A DNA stretch of 64,000 nt from Phascolarctobacterium_A sp034086985 (GCA_034086985.1 JAXDZG010000002.1:110058-174057); one strand, 5' to 3'. Counted from the stretch's first letter, positions 9,475 to 19,122 are shown. Notes: a model not told the origin generated them from the sequence alone. Made by a program: numbers and translations.

Positions 9475-11187
9475 ATGCTAAGACGTTTCCTACGCTTTTA
9501 CATTCCCTATAAAAAGGTACTCACCCTAACGCTGTTGGGCGCGGTAATTACATCCCTTATCGAGCTGTTCTTCCCCCTGTACATGCGCCACATTATGAAC
9601 GAAATCCTGCCCCAGCGGGATATTTCCCTGCTCTTAAAGGCAGCGGCAGGGCTTTTGGCCTTATATGTTTTCAATTGCTTTATCAATTATCAGGTTATGT
9701 GCCATGGTCGCACCATCGGCGCCCTCATCGAGCAGGACATGCGCCGAGCTCTTTTTCGCCATGTGCAGTCCATGAGCTTCCGCTTTTTTGATAACCAAAG
9801 GGTGGGGCAGCTGGTGAGCCGTATCGTCAGTGACGTGGGCGAAATTCGCGAGCTGATTTTCTTAGGGCCCAACTATCTTTTGGTGTGCATTATCTTTATG
9901 CTGGGTACCATCAGCATCTTATTCTACATTAATTGGCAGCTGGCCATCATCGTCAATATTTTGCTTTTGGCCAAGGCCTACGACAGCGTCACCACCAATC
10001 GCAAGCTGAAAAAGGCAGGCCGTGAGGCCCGCTCCCAGGTGGGCAATCTCAATGCTCAAACCACGGAAAGTCTGAACGCAGTGCGTCTGGTGCAGTCCTT
10101 TAACAACGAGGATTTGGAATGCAGCAAGCTGGATGCGGTGGCTGCAAAGCTCCTTGCAGCGCGCAAGAAATCCTTCGCACTACTCAGCCATTCCAACACC
10201 AGCATGGTGTTCTTTTCCAATATCACTAACTTAGTGATCATCGTGGCCGGTGGGGTGCTCATTACCTTGGGCAAAATGGATATCAGCGATTTGATTGCCT
10301 TTTTGCTCTATGTGTCCATCTTTGTGCGGCCTATTTTGCGCTTGAATGCCCTGGCTGAAACCTATCAAAAGGGTATCACCAGCTACCAACGCTTTGAGCA
10401 GCTGATGCTCCTAGAGCCGGAGATTGCCGATGCTCCCGATGCTGTGGATGCAGGGGAGCTGAAGGGTGAAATCGCCTTTGAAAATGTGACCTTTGCCTAT
10501 GATGGGAAGGAGCCCGTGGTGGAGAATTTTTCCCTGACCATTAAGGCGGGCGAGTCCGTGGCCTTTGTAGGCAGCACCGGTGTGGGCAAGAGTACCCTGT
10601 GCAATCTGGTGGCACGCTTTTACGAGCTGCAGGCCGGGCGCATCACTATTGATGGCCGTGATATTAAGTCCATGACACTGGCCTCGTTGCGCCATAATAT
10701 CGGCATTGTGCAGCAGGATATTTTCCTCTTTTCCGACAGCGTCACCAGCAATATTGCCTATGGCAGACCTGATGCGACCCAGGCGGAAATCGAGGCAGCG
10801 GCTAAGCACGCGGAGGCGGATCGCTTTATTGAGCGCCTGCCCCAAAAATACGAGACCGCCTTGGGCGAGCGTGGCGTCAAATTAAGCGGTGGCCAAAAGC
10901 AGCGCATCGCCATCGCGCGGGTATTCTTAAAAAATCCGCCCATTTTGATTTTGGATGAAGCCACATCTTCCTTGGATAATGAGACGGAGAAGAATATTCA
11001 GGGCGCTTTAAACGAGCTGAGCCAGAACCGCACTACCTTGGTGGTGGCCCATAGGCTGGCGACCATCCGTCACGTGGATAGGATTATTGTGCTGAGCCGT
11101 AGCGGCATCCTGGAGCAGGGCTCCCATGAGGCGCTGATGGCGCAGCAGGGCGAGTATTACAAGCTGTACATGGCCCAGATGGAATAA
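9475..11187 (+). CDS. MsbA-like ABC transporter, fused permease-ATPase
   Basis: A 570-residue half-transporter of the ABC exporter type. An ABC transmembrane domain with about six helices covers residues 15-300. The ATPase domain has Walker A GSTGVGKST at 366-374, signature LSGGQ near 470 and Walker B LILDEA near 491. Family members export lipids, peptides or drugs; in a diderm a lipid A or glycolipid substrate is possible, but no neighbour supports a specific one. It probably works as a homodimer in the inner membrane. The ATG follows a GAGG ribosome site and its own extended -10 promoter. trmK starts 15 nt after its stop, so the two may be co-transcribed. Confidence 0.88.
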   Translation: MLRRFLRFYIPYKKVLTLTLLGAVITSLIELFFPLYMRHIMNEILPQRDISLLLKAAAGLLALYVFNCFINYQVMCHGRTIGALIEQDMRRALFRHVQSMSFRFFDNQRVGQLVSRIVSDVGEIRELIFLGPNYLLVCIIFMLGTISILFYINWQLAIIVNILLLAKAYDSVTTNRKLKKAGREARSQVGNLNAQTTESLNAVRLVQSFNNEDLECSKLDAVAAKLLAARKKSFALLSHSNTSMVFFSNITNLVIIVAGGVLITLGKMDISDLIAFLLYVSIFVRPILRLNALAETYQKGITSYQRFEQLMLLEPEIADAPDAVDAGELKGEIAFENVTFAYDGKEPVVENFSLTIKAGESVAFVGSTGVGKSTLCNLVARFYELQAGRITIDGRDIKSMTLASLRHNIGIVQQDIFLFSDSVTSNIAYGRPDATQAEIEAAAKHAEADRFIERLPQKYETALGERGVKLSGGQKQRIAIARVFLKNPPILILDEATSSLDNETEKNIQGALNELSQNRTTLVVAHRLATIRHVDRIIVLSRSGILEQGSHEALMAQQGEYYKLYMAQME

Positions 11188-11202
11188 TAAAGGAGCGAAC
11201 GT

Positions 11203-11898
11203 ATGCACTTAGATAAAAGACTTCAAGCGGTGGCTAGCCTTGTCCCGCAAGGCAGCCGCCTTGCGGACATAGGCACCGACCACGCCTACCTGCCGGTATG
11301 GCTGGTCCGTAACGGTGCCATTGCCAGCGCGGTGGCCGGCGACATTGCCAGTGGCCCCTGCCAAGCGGCACGGGCCACCGTGGCAATGTATGCCACCGCT
11401 GATAAAATCGCGGTGCGCCAGGGCAGCGGCTTGGCGGTGCTGGCACCGGGCGAGGCCGACTGTATCGCCATCTGCGGTATGGGCGGCAGCACCATCATTA
11501 GCATTCTGGCTGCGGATATGGCGGTGGCCACGTCGGCCCAACGCCTGGTGCTGCAGCCCATGGCCGGCGCCGCTACCTTGCGCCGCTGGCTGGTAGAGCA
11601 GGGCTGGAGCCTAGTGAGCGAGGCGCTGGTAGACGATGCGCCCCATTTTTACGAGATTATTTGCGCCGAGCGTAGTTCAGACGCTGCCAGCTACAGCGAG
11701 GCAGAGTATTTAGTTGGCCCGGCGCTGATCAGGGATGGGCATCCGCTGCTGGCCAAGCAAATTGCGCGCCAACAGGCAAGCTTAGAGGAGCTCTTAAGCA
11801 ATATGGCTCGCAGTGAGCGGGCTAAGGCCAGCGCCAAATACCAAGAGGCGCAAAGGCTTGTGCAGGAGTTGGCAGAGCTTAAGCATAGATGTAAATAA
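11203..11898 (+). CDS. trmK: tRNA (adenine(22)-N1)-methyltransferase
   Basis: TrmK (YqfN family) methylates N1 of A22 in the D-loop of some bacterial tRNAs using SAM. At 231 residues it has the family length. The SAM-binding motif DIGTDHAYLP is near residues 22-31, followed by AICGMGGSTI and VLQPM, which are typical of the family. The C-terminal coiled region is also usual. A Nif3-family gene follows, as in many Firmicutes where the yqfN-yqfO pair is conserved. The ATG is preceded by AAAGGAG. Confidence 0.92.
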   Translation: MHLDKRLQAVASLVPQGSRLADIGTDHAYLPVWLVRNGAIASAVAGDIASGPCQAARATVAMYATADKIAVRQGSGLAVLAPGEADCIAICGMGGSTIISILAADMAVATSAQRLVLQPMAGAATLRRWLVEQGWSLVSEALVDDAPHFYEIICAERSSDAASYSEAEYLVGPALIRDGHPLLAKQIARQQASLEELLSNMARSERAKASAKYQEAQRLVQELAELKHRCK

Positions 11899-11957
11899 TT
11901 TCACGCCTTATTAAGATGAAGTTAGTAAAGTATGAATGAAGCCGGAGGTGTTAGCCC

Positions 11958-12743
11958 ATGAAGAAACAAATCACGGTTGCAGAATTAGTTGAGCTTTTAG
12001 AGGAAATCGCTCCGCCGAGCTTAGCGGAGGAATGGGATAATGTGGGCTTGATGCTGGGGCGCCGCAGCAAGGCTGTGCGTAAAATTATGCTGGCTCTGGA
12101 CATGACGGCGGAGACGGTGAGCCAAGCCATCGCCTTTAAGGCAGATGTGCTCATTACCCATCATCCAGCAATATTTAAGCGTTTACCCCATATTACGGAT
12201 GGTAATTGGCAGCAGGAGCTGCTTTTGCAATTGGCCGAGCATGGCATTGCTGTCTATAGCGCGCACACCAATTTGGACTGCGTTTCTAACGGCGTTAACG
12301 ACGCTTTAGTAAAGCGTTTAGGCATCACGGATGAAGATATTCTGGACAACAGCAATGGCTTAGGCCGCATTGGCTTCGTTAAAGAGTGCAGCCTGCAGGA
12401 CTTTGCCCAGCATGTGAAGCAGGCCTTGCATGCTGATTATTTGGCAGTGGGGGACGCAGGTCGCAGGGTGCACAAGGTGGCCCTGTGCGGTGGCGCCGGT
12501 AGCGATTTAATCGAGGAAGCGCTGCGCCAGCATGCGGATACCCTGCTCACCGGTGATGTGAAGTACCACGATGCCCAAAGAGCAGTGTTCAGCGGCCTTA
12601 ATATTATCGACGCCGGGCACCAATGCACGGAATGGCCCGTGCTGGAGAATTTGGCGGACAGGCTTTCCCTGCGCTTTGCGGAAAAGGAGTGGAATATCAC
12701 TCTAAAGGTAGCCAAGGAATCCCTGCTTTTAAAACATATTTAA
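11958..12743 (+). CDS. Nif3-like dinuclear metal centre hexameric protein (YqfO family)
   Basis: A 261-residue Nif3/YbgI/YqfO protein. Metal ligands are recognisable in ITHHPAIF, YSAHTNLD and GHQCTEWP, and the family fold is confirmed by EEWDNVGLMLG and TGDVKYHDAQ. These proteins form hexameric toroids with two metal ions per subunit. Databases often label them GTP cyclohydrolase I type 2, but the physiological reaction is unsettled. It lacks the PII-like insert found in longer YqfO proteins, as judged by length. The start ATG has GGAGGTG upstream. It is next to trmK, the usual partner. Confidence 0.9.
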   Translation: MKKQITVAELVELLEEIAPPSLAEEWDNVGLMLGRRSKAVRKIMLALDMTAETVSQAIAFKADVLITHHPAIFKRLPHITDGNWQQELLLQLAEHGIAVYSAHTNLDCVSNGVNDALVKRLGITDEDILDNSNGLGRIGFVKECSLQDFAQHVKQALHADYLAVGDAGRRVHKVALCGGAGSDLIEEALRQHADTLLTGDVKYHDAQRAVFSGLNIIDAGHQCTEWPVLENLADRLSLRFAEKEWNITLKVAKESLLLKHI

Positions 12744-12813
12744 GAAAAAATATTCGCTTATTAAGCAAATTTTTATAGAAATATAAACAGCAATAGATTA
12801 GAAGGTGAAAATC

Positions 12814-13746
12814 ATGATGCTAAGTGAATTGCGCGCTGGTCAGGCCGTGCTGCGACAGGCGGCCCTGGTGCGGGTGCAAAAGGTGGGCGTAACCTCCAAG
12901 GGAGGTGTTTTTGCCCGCGGTATTTTGGAGGATAATAGTGGTCACGTGGCCTTCATTTGCTTTGAGGCAGCTCTGGCCGAAAAAATGCGTGGCTTGGAGG
13001 GGCCTACGGCCTTTTTGGTAAGCGGCACGGTAGATATCAATAAGATTGCCAATGATATGTCCCTGCAGCTTTTAATCAATGGGCTCAATGATTTGGTGCC
13101 CGGTGACGATATCAGCAATCTGGTGCCTACCGGCGATTTTGACGTGGAGGCCTATAAGAATAAGCTGATGAATTATATCAAGGCTGTGCGCACGCCTACC
13201 CTGCGCAAGCTGCTGGAAACCATGTTCAGCGGTAATTTATACGATGCCTTTGTGCATAATCCGGCAGGCATGAAGCTGCATCACGCCTATATTGGTGGCC
13301 TTTTGCAGCATTCCATTGATGTGACGGATTTGGCGGTGGCTATGGCGGACCGTATCGAGGGTGTGGACAAGGACCTTGTTATTGCTGGCGCTCTACTCCA
13401 TGATATGGGCAAGGTGAAGGAAATTTCCTCGGAAATCGGCTTCCCCTATACCAATGCCGGTCGCTTTATGGGCCATATTGCCATGACCAGCCTGATGGTG
13501 CAGGAGGCAGCCATGAAGCTGAATATTCCCTCCCAGCGCTTGGAGCAGCTGCAGCACATTCTTTTATCCCATCACGGCGAGAACGAAAAGGGCTCTCCCG
13601 TAGCCTGCGCTACCCGTGAAGCCTTTATTGTGCATTACGCTGACGAAATCAACGCTATTATGAACCAATTCGAGCAGCGTGAGGGCAAGGGTGCTTGGGA
13701 ATATAACCGCATGCTGGGCCGCAACCTGCTCATGGAAAAGCTGTAA
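12814..13746 (+). CDS. yhaM: 3'-5' exoribonuclease YhaM family protein (OB-fold plus HD domain)
   Basis: The N-terminal 100 residues look like an OB-fold nucleic-acid-binding domain (VTSKGGVFARGILEDNSG). The rest is an HD phosphohydrolase domain with HHAYIGGLLQHS near 155 and the diagnostic LLHDMGK near 193, then LLSHHGE. YhaM/CBF1 proteins are 3'-5' exoribonucleases that trim short or structured RNA ends. A GTG at 12805 is in frame, but ATG 12814 lies 6 nt after the AGAAGGTG ribosome site and is preferred, giving 310 residues. It appears monocistronic; the next gene has its own promoter and T-box. Confidence 0.9.
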   Translation: MMLSELRAGQAVLRQAALVRVQKVGVTSKGGVFARGILEDNSGHVAFICFEAALAEKMRGLEGPTAFLVSGTVDINKIANDMSLQLLINGLNDLVPGDDISNLVPTGDFDVEAYKNKLMNYIKAVRTPTLRKLLETMFSGNLYDAFVHNPAGMKLHHAYIGGLLQHSIDVTDLAVAMADRIEGVDKDLVIAGALLHDMGKVKEISSEIGFPYTNAGRFMGHIAMTSLMVQEAAMKLNIPSQRLEQLQHILLSHHGENEKGSPVACATREAFIVHYADEINAIMNQFEQREGKGAWEYNRMLGRNLLMEKL

Positions 13747-13796
13747 GCTGACGCTAAAAAGGGCAATTTGCTCTTTACAGTGTACTTAGAAAAATA

Positions 13797-13825
13797 TTGC
13801 TTACCCACATTTTTTGTGCTATAAT
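13797..13825 (+). promoter_or_regulatory. Sigma-A-type promoter for the T-box/pheST transcript
   Basis: TTGCTT (13797-13802), a 17-nt spacer and a perfect TATAAT (13820-13825). The predicted start near 13832 is just upstream of the T-box leader. Confidence 0.85.
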
Positions 13826-13831
13826 AAGCAT

Positions 13832-14104
13832 CAAATTGAATATACCCCTGAGTACACGATGAGCAAGAAAGTAGGGCTCTGCAAATGCATCAGAGAGCGA
13901 AGTCACCGGCTGCAAGCTTCGCACAGGCGCAGTTTCCGAAGTTCCCTTGGGAGTGTCCCGCCTGAAGAATGGGTTACCTTTGTGAGGCTAGCACGTTTGG
14001 GTAGGGCGAGCGCAGAAGCTGCGTTAAAGCTGTGAATGAAGTACAAATAAGGGTGGTACCGCGATTTTTGTCGCCCCTGTGATAAGCGCAGGGGCGTTTT
14101 TTTA
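13832..14104 (+). ncRNA. T-box leader riboswitch controlling pheST (Phe specifier likely)
   Basis: A tRNA-sensing T-box leader. The T-box sequence GGGTGGTACCGCG is at 14051-14063 and is followed by a terminator hairpin and T-run. Upstream, stem I features are visible: an AGTA motif near 13868 and an AGAGAG-type stem with GCGAAG/CTTCGC arms. The GAAG-TTC-CCTTGGGAG context places a UUC (Phe) specifier codon at 13942-13944, matching the downstream phenylalanyl-tRNA synthetase genes. Uncharged tRNA-Phe should stabilise the antiterminator and allow pheST transcription. The specifier call is by position and context, not by folding. Confidence 0.93.
14072..14104 (+). terminator. T-box terminator hairpin
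   Basis: CGCCCCTG (14072-14079) pairs perfectly with CAGGGGCG (14089-14096), followed by a run of seven T. Confidence 0.92.
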
Positions 14105-14151
14105 TGTTCAATTTGCAATTATTTCCCACTATAAAGCTTTAGGAGGCAAAC

Positions 14152-15192
14152 ATGGAAGCTACAATGAATGAACAACTGCAAGCTTTAAAAGAGCAAGCGC
14201 TGGGCGAATTGGCAGCAGTGGACTCTTTGGACGCGCTGAAAAATCTGCGCGTGAAATATTTGGGCAAAAAGGGCCCCATGACCGAGATTTTGCGTGGCAT
14301 GGGCAAGCTGCCCGCTGAAGAGCGTCCGAAAATTGGCCAAATCGTCAACGAAATCAAGAGCCTTTTGGAAAAGGAAATCACGGAAAAGACCGCTGTTTTA
14401 GAAAAGAAGGCCCTGGCTGATAAGCTGGCCAACGAAAAGGTGGATATTACCCTGCCCGGTCGCAAGCCTGCTCAAGGTCATCTCCATCCCGTAACCTTGA
14501 CCCTGCGGGAAATCAAGAAGATTTTCATGCGCATGGGCTTTGATGTGTGCGACGGCCCCGAAATCGAGGACGTTTACCACAACTTTACTGCGCTGAACCT
14601 GCCCCCGGATCATCCAGCCCTGGATATGCAGGACTCCTTCTATATTACCGAAAACTATCTGCTCCGTACCCAAACCTCCGGCGTGCAAGCCCGCACTCTG
14701 GAAAGCATGGAGCCCAATACTCCTATCCGCATGATTTGCCCGGGCACCGTATACCGCTGCGACTATGACGCCACTCACTCTCCCATGTTCCATCAGGTGG
14801 AGGGTCTGGTAGTGGATAAAAACATCAGCTTGGCCGATTTAAAGGGCACCCTGGAACTCTTCTGCAAGCAAATGTTTGGTAATGACGTTAAGGTACGCCT
14901 GCGTCCCTCTTATTTCCCCTTCACGGAGCCCTCTGTAGAGGTGGACGTTTCCTGCCCCATTTGCCAGGGTAAGGGCGGCTGCCATGTGTGCAAGGATAGC
15001 GGCTGGCTGGAGATTTTGGGCGCCGGTGTAGTGCATCCCAACGTTTTGCGCATGAGCGGCTATGACCCCGACAAGATGACCGGCTTTGCCTTCGGTCTGG
15101 GCGTAGAGCGCATTGCTATGCTGAAATACGGTATTGACGACCTGCGTTTGTTCTTTGAAAATGACCAACGCTTCATCAATCAGTTCAAATAA
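14152..15192 (+). CDS. pheS: Phenylalanine--tRNA ligase alpha subunit
   Basis: PheS forms the catalytic part of the (alpha-beta)2 phenylalanyl-tRNA synthetase. The N-terminal coiled-coil tRNA-binding region covers about residues 1-90. The class II core has FTALNLPPDHPALDMQDSFY, RMICPGTVYRCDYDATHSPMFHQVEG (motif 2 region) and the motif 3 region GFAFGLGVERIAML near the C-terminus. Length (346) is normal. An AGGAGG site precedes the ATG. The gene is under T-box control and is followed after 11 nt by pheT. Confidence 0.97.
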   Translation: MEATMNEQLQALKEQALGELAAVDSLDALKNLRVKYLGKKGPMTEILRGMGKLPAEERPKIGQIVNEIKSLLEKEITEKTAVLEKKALADKLANEKVDITLPGRKPAQGHLHPVTLTLREIKKIFMRMGFDVCDGPEIEDVYHNFTALNLPPDHPALDMQDSFYITENYLLRTQTSGVQARTLESMEPNTPIRMICPGTVYRCDYDATHSPMFHQVEGLVVDKNISLADLKGTLELFCKQMFGNDVKVRLRPSYFPFTEPSVEVDVSCPICQGKGGCHVCKDSGWLEILGAGVVHPNVLRMSGYDPDKMTGFAFGLGVERIAMLKYGIDDLRLFFENDQRFINQFK

Positions 15193-15203
15193 GGAGGAGC
15201 AAC

Positions 15204-17657
15204 ATGTTAGCATCTTTAGAATGGTTAAAGCAATATGTAGATATTAACATCTCTACCGAAGAGCTGTGCGATAAGATTACCCGCGTTGGCTTAGAGGTAG
15301 ACACTGTAACTAAGCTGGGACAGGGCCTGGAGGGCGTTGTTACCGGCAAGGTCATGGAAATTTCCCGTCACCCCAATTCTGACCATTTGTGGGTGTGCAT
15401 GATGGATTATGGTCAGGGCGGCGAGCCGGTGCAGATTTTGACCGGCGCCCAAAACGTACATCAATATGATATTGTTCCCGTAGCTGTAGTGGGCAGCGTG
15501 CTGCCGCCCAGCGGTCGTAACCCCGAAGGCCTGAAGCTGAAAAAGGCCAAAATGCGTGGCCTGGACTCCTTTGGCATGCTCTGCAGTGCCGATGAGCTGG
15601 GCATCGATAACAAGGTGCTGCTGCCGGAGCAACGCAACGGCATCTTCATCCTGCCGCCGGATACTCCCATCGGCGTGGATGTAAAAGAGGTGCTGGGCCT
15701 CAACGATACCGTTATCGATATCGATTTGACCAGCAACCGCGCTGACTGCTTCAGCATTATCGGTCTGGCTCGTGAAATCAGCGCCATCACCGGCTGCCCC
15801 TTGAAAATGCCCGCTATGGACGTGAAGGAAGCCGCAGAGGGCAAGGCCAGCGATTATGTAAGCATTAAAATCGACGCACCGGAGCTGTGCCCCCGCTTTG
15901 CTACCCGCGTGCTGAAGGATATTAAAATTGCCGAGTCCCCGGAATGGATGCAGCGCCGTCTGCGCGCCTGCGGCGTGCGCCCCATCAGCAACGTAGTTGA
16001 CGTAACCAACTATGTAATGCTGGAGCTGGGTCAGCCCATGCATGCTTATGATGCGGACAAGGTGGCAGGTCGCACCCTGATTGTGCGCCGTGCTGCCGAG
16101 GGCGAAAAGCTCATTACCTTGGACGACAAGGAGCGCATTCTGAACCCCTCCATGATCACCATCGGCGACGCCGAAAAGGCTGCTGGCTTAGGCGGCGTCA
16201 TGGGTGGTCTCTTGACCGAGGTTACCGGTGAGACGAAAAACGTTATTTTGGAGGCCGCTTCCTTCCACGGCCCCAGCATCCGCCGCACCAGCCGTGCGCT
16301 GGGCCTGCGCAGCGAGGCCAGCGGTCGCTTCGAGCGCGGTGTGGATACCATCCTGACTCATAATGCCCTGAACCGCGCTGCTAACCTGCTGGAGAATATG
16401 GGCGCCTGCGAAACCTTCGCCGGCATCGTGGAGGCATATCCTGAAGAGGTTAAGCCCGCTGTCATTACCACCACTCCGGCCAAAATCAACGGCCGCATTG
16501 GCTTTGTCATTAGCCGCGAGGAAATTATCGAGATTCTGGTTAAATTAGGCTTCGGCGTGGAGGAGAAGGGCGAGGAGCTCATCGTCACCGCTCCCAGCTG
16601 GCGCCGCGATATTGAATGTGATGCGGATATCAGCGAGGAAATCGCTCGCATGCACGGCTATGACTATATTGAAAGCCATCAGCCGGAGCTGACCATTACC
16701 CAAGGTCACCAATCCGTGCTGGACGACGTGAAGGACGCTATCCAAGACTACATGACCAGCGCCGGTCTCAACGAAATGATGACCTATAGCTTCATTAAGG
16801 CCACCGCCTTTGATAAAATGCTGCTGCCTGCCGACGACAGCCGCCGCAGCTGCATCGAGCTCTTGAACCCCATTACCGATGCCTTCTCCGTAATGCGCAC
16901 CACCATGGTTCCCAGCGCATTGCAAACTGCTTCCTTCAACCTGCGCAATCATAATGATAGCGTAGCTCTGTTCGAGGTAGGCCGCATCTTTCTGCCCAAG
17001 GCGCTGCCCTTGACCGAGGACCCGGAGGAGCGTCCCATGCTGGCTGCCGTGCTCAGCGGTCGTCGCAAGGCCCTGAACTGGTGCGATACTAAGGAGAATG
17101 TGGACTTCTATGATCTGAAGGGTATTGTGGAAGGCCTCATGGAGGCTATGCAGGTAAGTGATTATAGCTTGGTTCGCTCTAGCGCACCCTATCTGCATCC
17201 GGGCAAGAGCTGTGACATCGTTGTCGCTGGCAAGGTTATCGGCTCCTTTGGCGAGGTACATCCTGTTGCGCAAGAGAATTTTGAGCTGGACCAAACCACC
17301 TACGTGCTGGAAATGGAGGTACAGCCCCTGGTTGCTAGCGCAACCCGCGTGCCCAAGTACCAGCACCTGCCCAAATATCCCGCTATGAGCCGCGATATTG
17401 CTGTTGTTGTTCCTAGCGAAGTAACTAATGAAGAAATCGAAGGCGTAATCCGCGCTCATGCAGGCGAACTGCTGCGCAGCGTGCGTGTCTTCGATATTTA
17501 TACCGGCAAGCAGGTTGCTGCCGGCTGCAAGTCCATGGCCTTCAATTTGACCTATCAGGCTGCGGATAGAACCTTGACCGATGCTGAGGTTGACGCCAGC
17601 ATGAAGGCTGTTATAGCTGAGGTTGCGGAGGCTTATAAGGCTAAATTAAGAGAGTAA
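15204..17657 (+). CDS. pheT: Phenylalanine--tRNA ligase beta subunit
   Basis: PheT, the 817-residue structural and editing subunit. In order it has an N-terminal tRNA-binding OB domain (MEISRHPNSDHLWVCMMDYG), the B3/B4 editing domain, B5 (SWRRDIECDADISEEIARMHGYD), the catalytic-like core and a C-terminal ferredoxin-fold anticodon-binding domain (YPAMSRDIAVVVPSEV). B3/B4 hydrolyses Tyr-tRNA-Phe. Length and domain order are complete. It is co-transcribed with pheS from the T-box leader, and an AAGGAGG site precedes the ATG. The following gene starts within 20 nt, so read-through is likely. Confidence 0.97.
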   Translation: MLASLEWLKQYVDINISTEELCDKITRVGLEVDTVTKLGQGLEGVVTGKVMEISRHPNSDHLWVCMMDYGQGGEPVQILTGAQNVHQYDIVPVAVVGSVLPPSGRNPEGLKLKKAKMRGLDSFGMLCSADELGIDNKVLLPEQRNGIFILPPDTPIGVDVKEVLGLNDTVIDIDLTSNRADCFSIIGLAREISAITGCPLKMPAMDVKEAAEGKASDYVSIKIDAPELCPRFATRVLKDIKIAESPEWMQRRLRACGVRPISNVVDVTNYVMLELGQPMHAYDADKVAGRTLIVRRAAEGEKLITLDDKERILNPSMITIGDAEKAAGLGGVMGGLLTEVTGETKNVILEAASFHGPSIRRTSRALGLRSEASGRFERGVDTILTHNALNRAANLLENMGACETFAGIVEAYPEEVKPAVITTTPAKINGRIGFVISREEIIEILVKLGFGVEEKGEELIVTAPSWRRDIECDADISEEIARMHGYDYIESHQPELTITQGHQSVLDDVKDAIQDYMTSAGLNEMMTYSFIKATAFDKMLLPADDSRRSCIELLNPITDAFSVMRTTMVPSALQTASFNLRNHNDSVALFEVGRIFLPKALPLTEDPEERPMLAAVLSGRRKALNWCDTKENVDFYDLKGIVEGLMEAMQVSDYSLVRSSAPYLHPGKSCDIVVAGKVIGSFGEVHPVAQENFELDQTTYVLEMEVQPLVASATRVPKYQHLPKYPAMSRDIAVVVPSEVTNEEIEGVIRAHAGELLRSVRVFDIYTGKQVAAGCKSMAFNLTYQAADRTLTDAEVDASMKAVIAEVAEAYKAKLRE

Positions 17658-17674
17658 AGGAGGAAATGGTTCAA

Positions 17675-19105
17675 ATGGCAAGGTATAAGTGTGGAGTGTG
17701 CGGTTTTATTTATGATGAGGCCAAGGAGGGGGCTCCCTTCGCTGATTTAGTAGTGTGCCCCGTGTGTAAGCGCCCTGCCAGCAATTTTAAAAAGGTAGAG
17801 GAGGAGGCAGCAGCCCCTGAGGTAGTGGAGGTGCCGGAGGCACCTGCTGCGGAGCCCAAGGCTGCAGCAGCTGCTCCGTCCTTAGCTTATGACCCTCAAT
17901 ACGCGCGTCATGATACCTCCAATCGTTACATGGCGGAAATTCACGAGATGGCCGTCACCGGCAAATCCATCAGCGGCGCCATGGGCACCAAGATGAAGAT
18001 GCCCAACTGGGACGATATCCTGATTTTGGGTGCCCAATTAAATCCGCCGCCGCTGCTGGACGAGGAAGAGGTGTGCACCACCGTTGTTCTGGGCAAGAAC
18101 GCCAAGCGTCCTTTGGTTGCAGAAAACCCCATTTTCGTAACTCATATGTCCTTTGGCGCCCTGTCTCGCGAAACGAAAATCGCCCTGGCCAAGGCCACTG
18201 CCATGGCCGGCAGCGTGGAGGAGAGCGGCGAGGGCGGCATCGTGCCGGAGGAGCAGGCCGCTGCGAAAAAATTTATCTTTGAATACATCCCCAATAAATA
18301 TAGCGTCACTAAAGAAAACCTCATGAAGGCCGATGCTATCGAAATCAAGATCGGCCAGGGCACCAAGCCCGGCATGGGCGGGCATCTGCCCGGCGAAAAG
18401 GTGACGCCGGAAATCGCCGCCATTCGCGGCTTCGGCGTGGGGGAGGACATCCACAGCCCCTCTAAATTCCCGGAAATCAACAGCCGCGAAGACCTGAAGG
18501 CCATGGTAGCCATGCTGCGCACCGAGTCCGATGGCCGTCCCATCGGCATCAAGATTGCTGCCGGTCGCATTGAACGTGATTTGGAATACTGCGTGTATGC
18601 GGAGCCTGACTTCATCACCATTGATGGCCGTGGCGGCGGCACCGGGTCCAGCCCCTTCCTGCTCCGCGAGGCCACCAGTGTGCCCACTATCTACGCCCTT
18701 GCTAGAGCACGCAAATATTTAGACTCCGTGGGCGCTAAGGATATCGCTCTCATCATTACGGGCGGCCTGCGCGTTTCCAGCGATTTCGCCAAGGCTATCG
18801 CCATGGGCGCAGATGCTATTGCTGTGGGCACAGCTGCCCTCATGGCAGCTGCCTGCCAGCAATACCGCATCTGCGGCAGCGGCAAGTGCCCCATGGGCAT
18901 TGCTACCCAAGACCCGGAGCTACGCGCACGCTTGCACATTGATGCGGCTGCCCAAAGGGTAGCCAACTACCTGAAGGTATCCTTAGCCGAGCTCAAATCC
19001 TACGCTCGCATCACCGGCCATAAAAATTTACATGATCTTAACTTAAGCGATTTGTGCACCATAAACCGCGAAATCAGCGAGTTTACCGACATTCCCCACG
19101 CTTAA
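17675..19105 (+). CDS. Rubredoxin-domain/FMN-binding glutamate synthase-like fusion protein
   Basis: The N-terminal domain is a rubredoxin with C6-x2-C9 and C28-x2-C31. It is joined by an Ala/Glu/Pro-rich linker (about residues 44-75) to the FMN-binding glutamate synthase domain, with features such as GTKPGMGGHLPG and DGRGGGTGSSP. Cysteines in the CQQYRICGSGKC block near residues 395-406 match the [3Fe-4S]-type ligands of glutamate synthase. There is no glutaminase domain. Such stand-alone proteins are often annotated as glutamate synthase-related, and the true reaction is not established. The rubredoxin suggests a short-range electron donor. ATG 17666 lies only 2 nt from GGAGG, so ATG 17675 is preferred. 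It follows pheT closely. Confidence 0.85.
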   Translation: MARYKCGVCGFIYDEAKEGAPFADLVVCPVCKRPASNFKKVEEEAAAPEVVEVPEAPAAEPKAAAAAPSLAYDPQYARHDTSNRYMAEIHEMAVTGKSISGAMGTKMKMPNWDDILILGAQLNPPPLLDEEEVCTTVVLGKNAKRPLVAENPIFVTHMSFGALSRETKIALAKATAMAGSVEESGEGGIVPEEQAAAKKFIFEYIPNKYSVTKENLMKADAIEIKIGQGTKPGMGGHLPGEKVTPEIAAIRGFGVGEDIHSPSKFPEINSREDLKAMVAMLRTESDGRPIGIKIAAGRIERDLEYCVYAEPDFITIDGRGGGTGSSPFLLREATSVPTIYALARARKYLDSVGAKDIALIITGGLRVSSDFAKAIAMGADAIAVGTAALMAAACQQYRICGSGKCPMGIATQDPELRARLHIDAAAQRVANYLKVSLAELKSYARITGHKNLHDLNLSDLCTINREISEFTDIPHA

Positions 19106-19122
19106 GCGGGGTCTGAAAGGCC

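Noticed and set aside
13814..14035. A 73-codon frame within the pheST leader.
   Set aside because: It lies entirely in T-box leader RNA; structure and conserved T-box motifs explain the region.
16545..17459. A 304-codon open frame opposite pheT.
   Set aside because: Shadow frame; pheT is complete in the sense direction.
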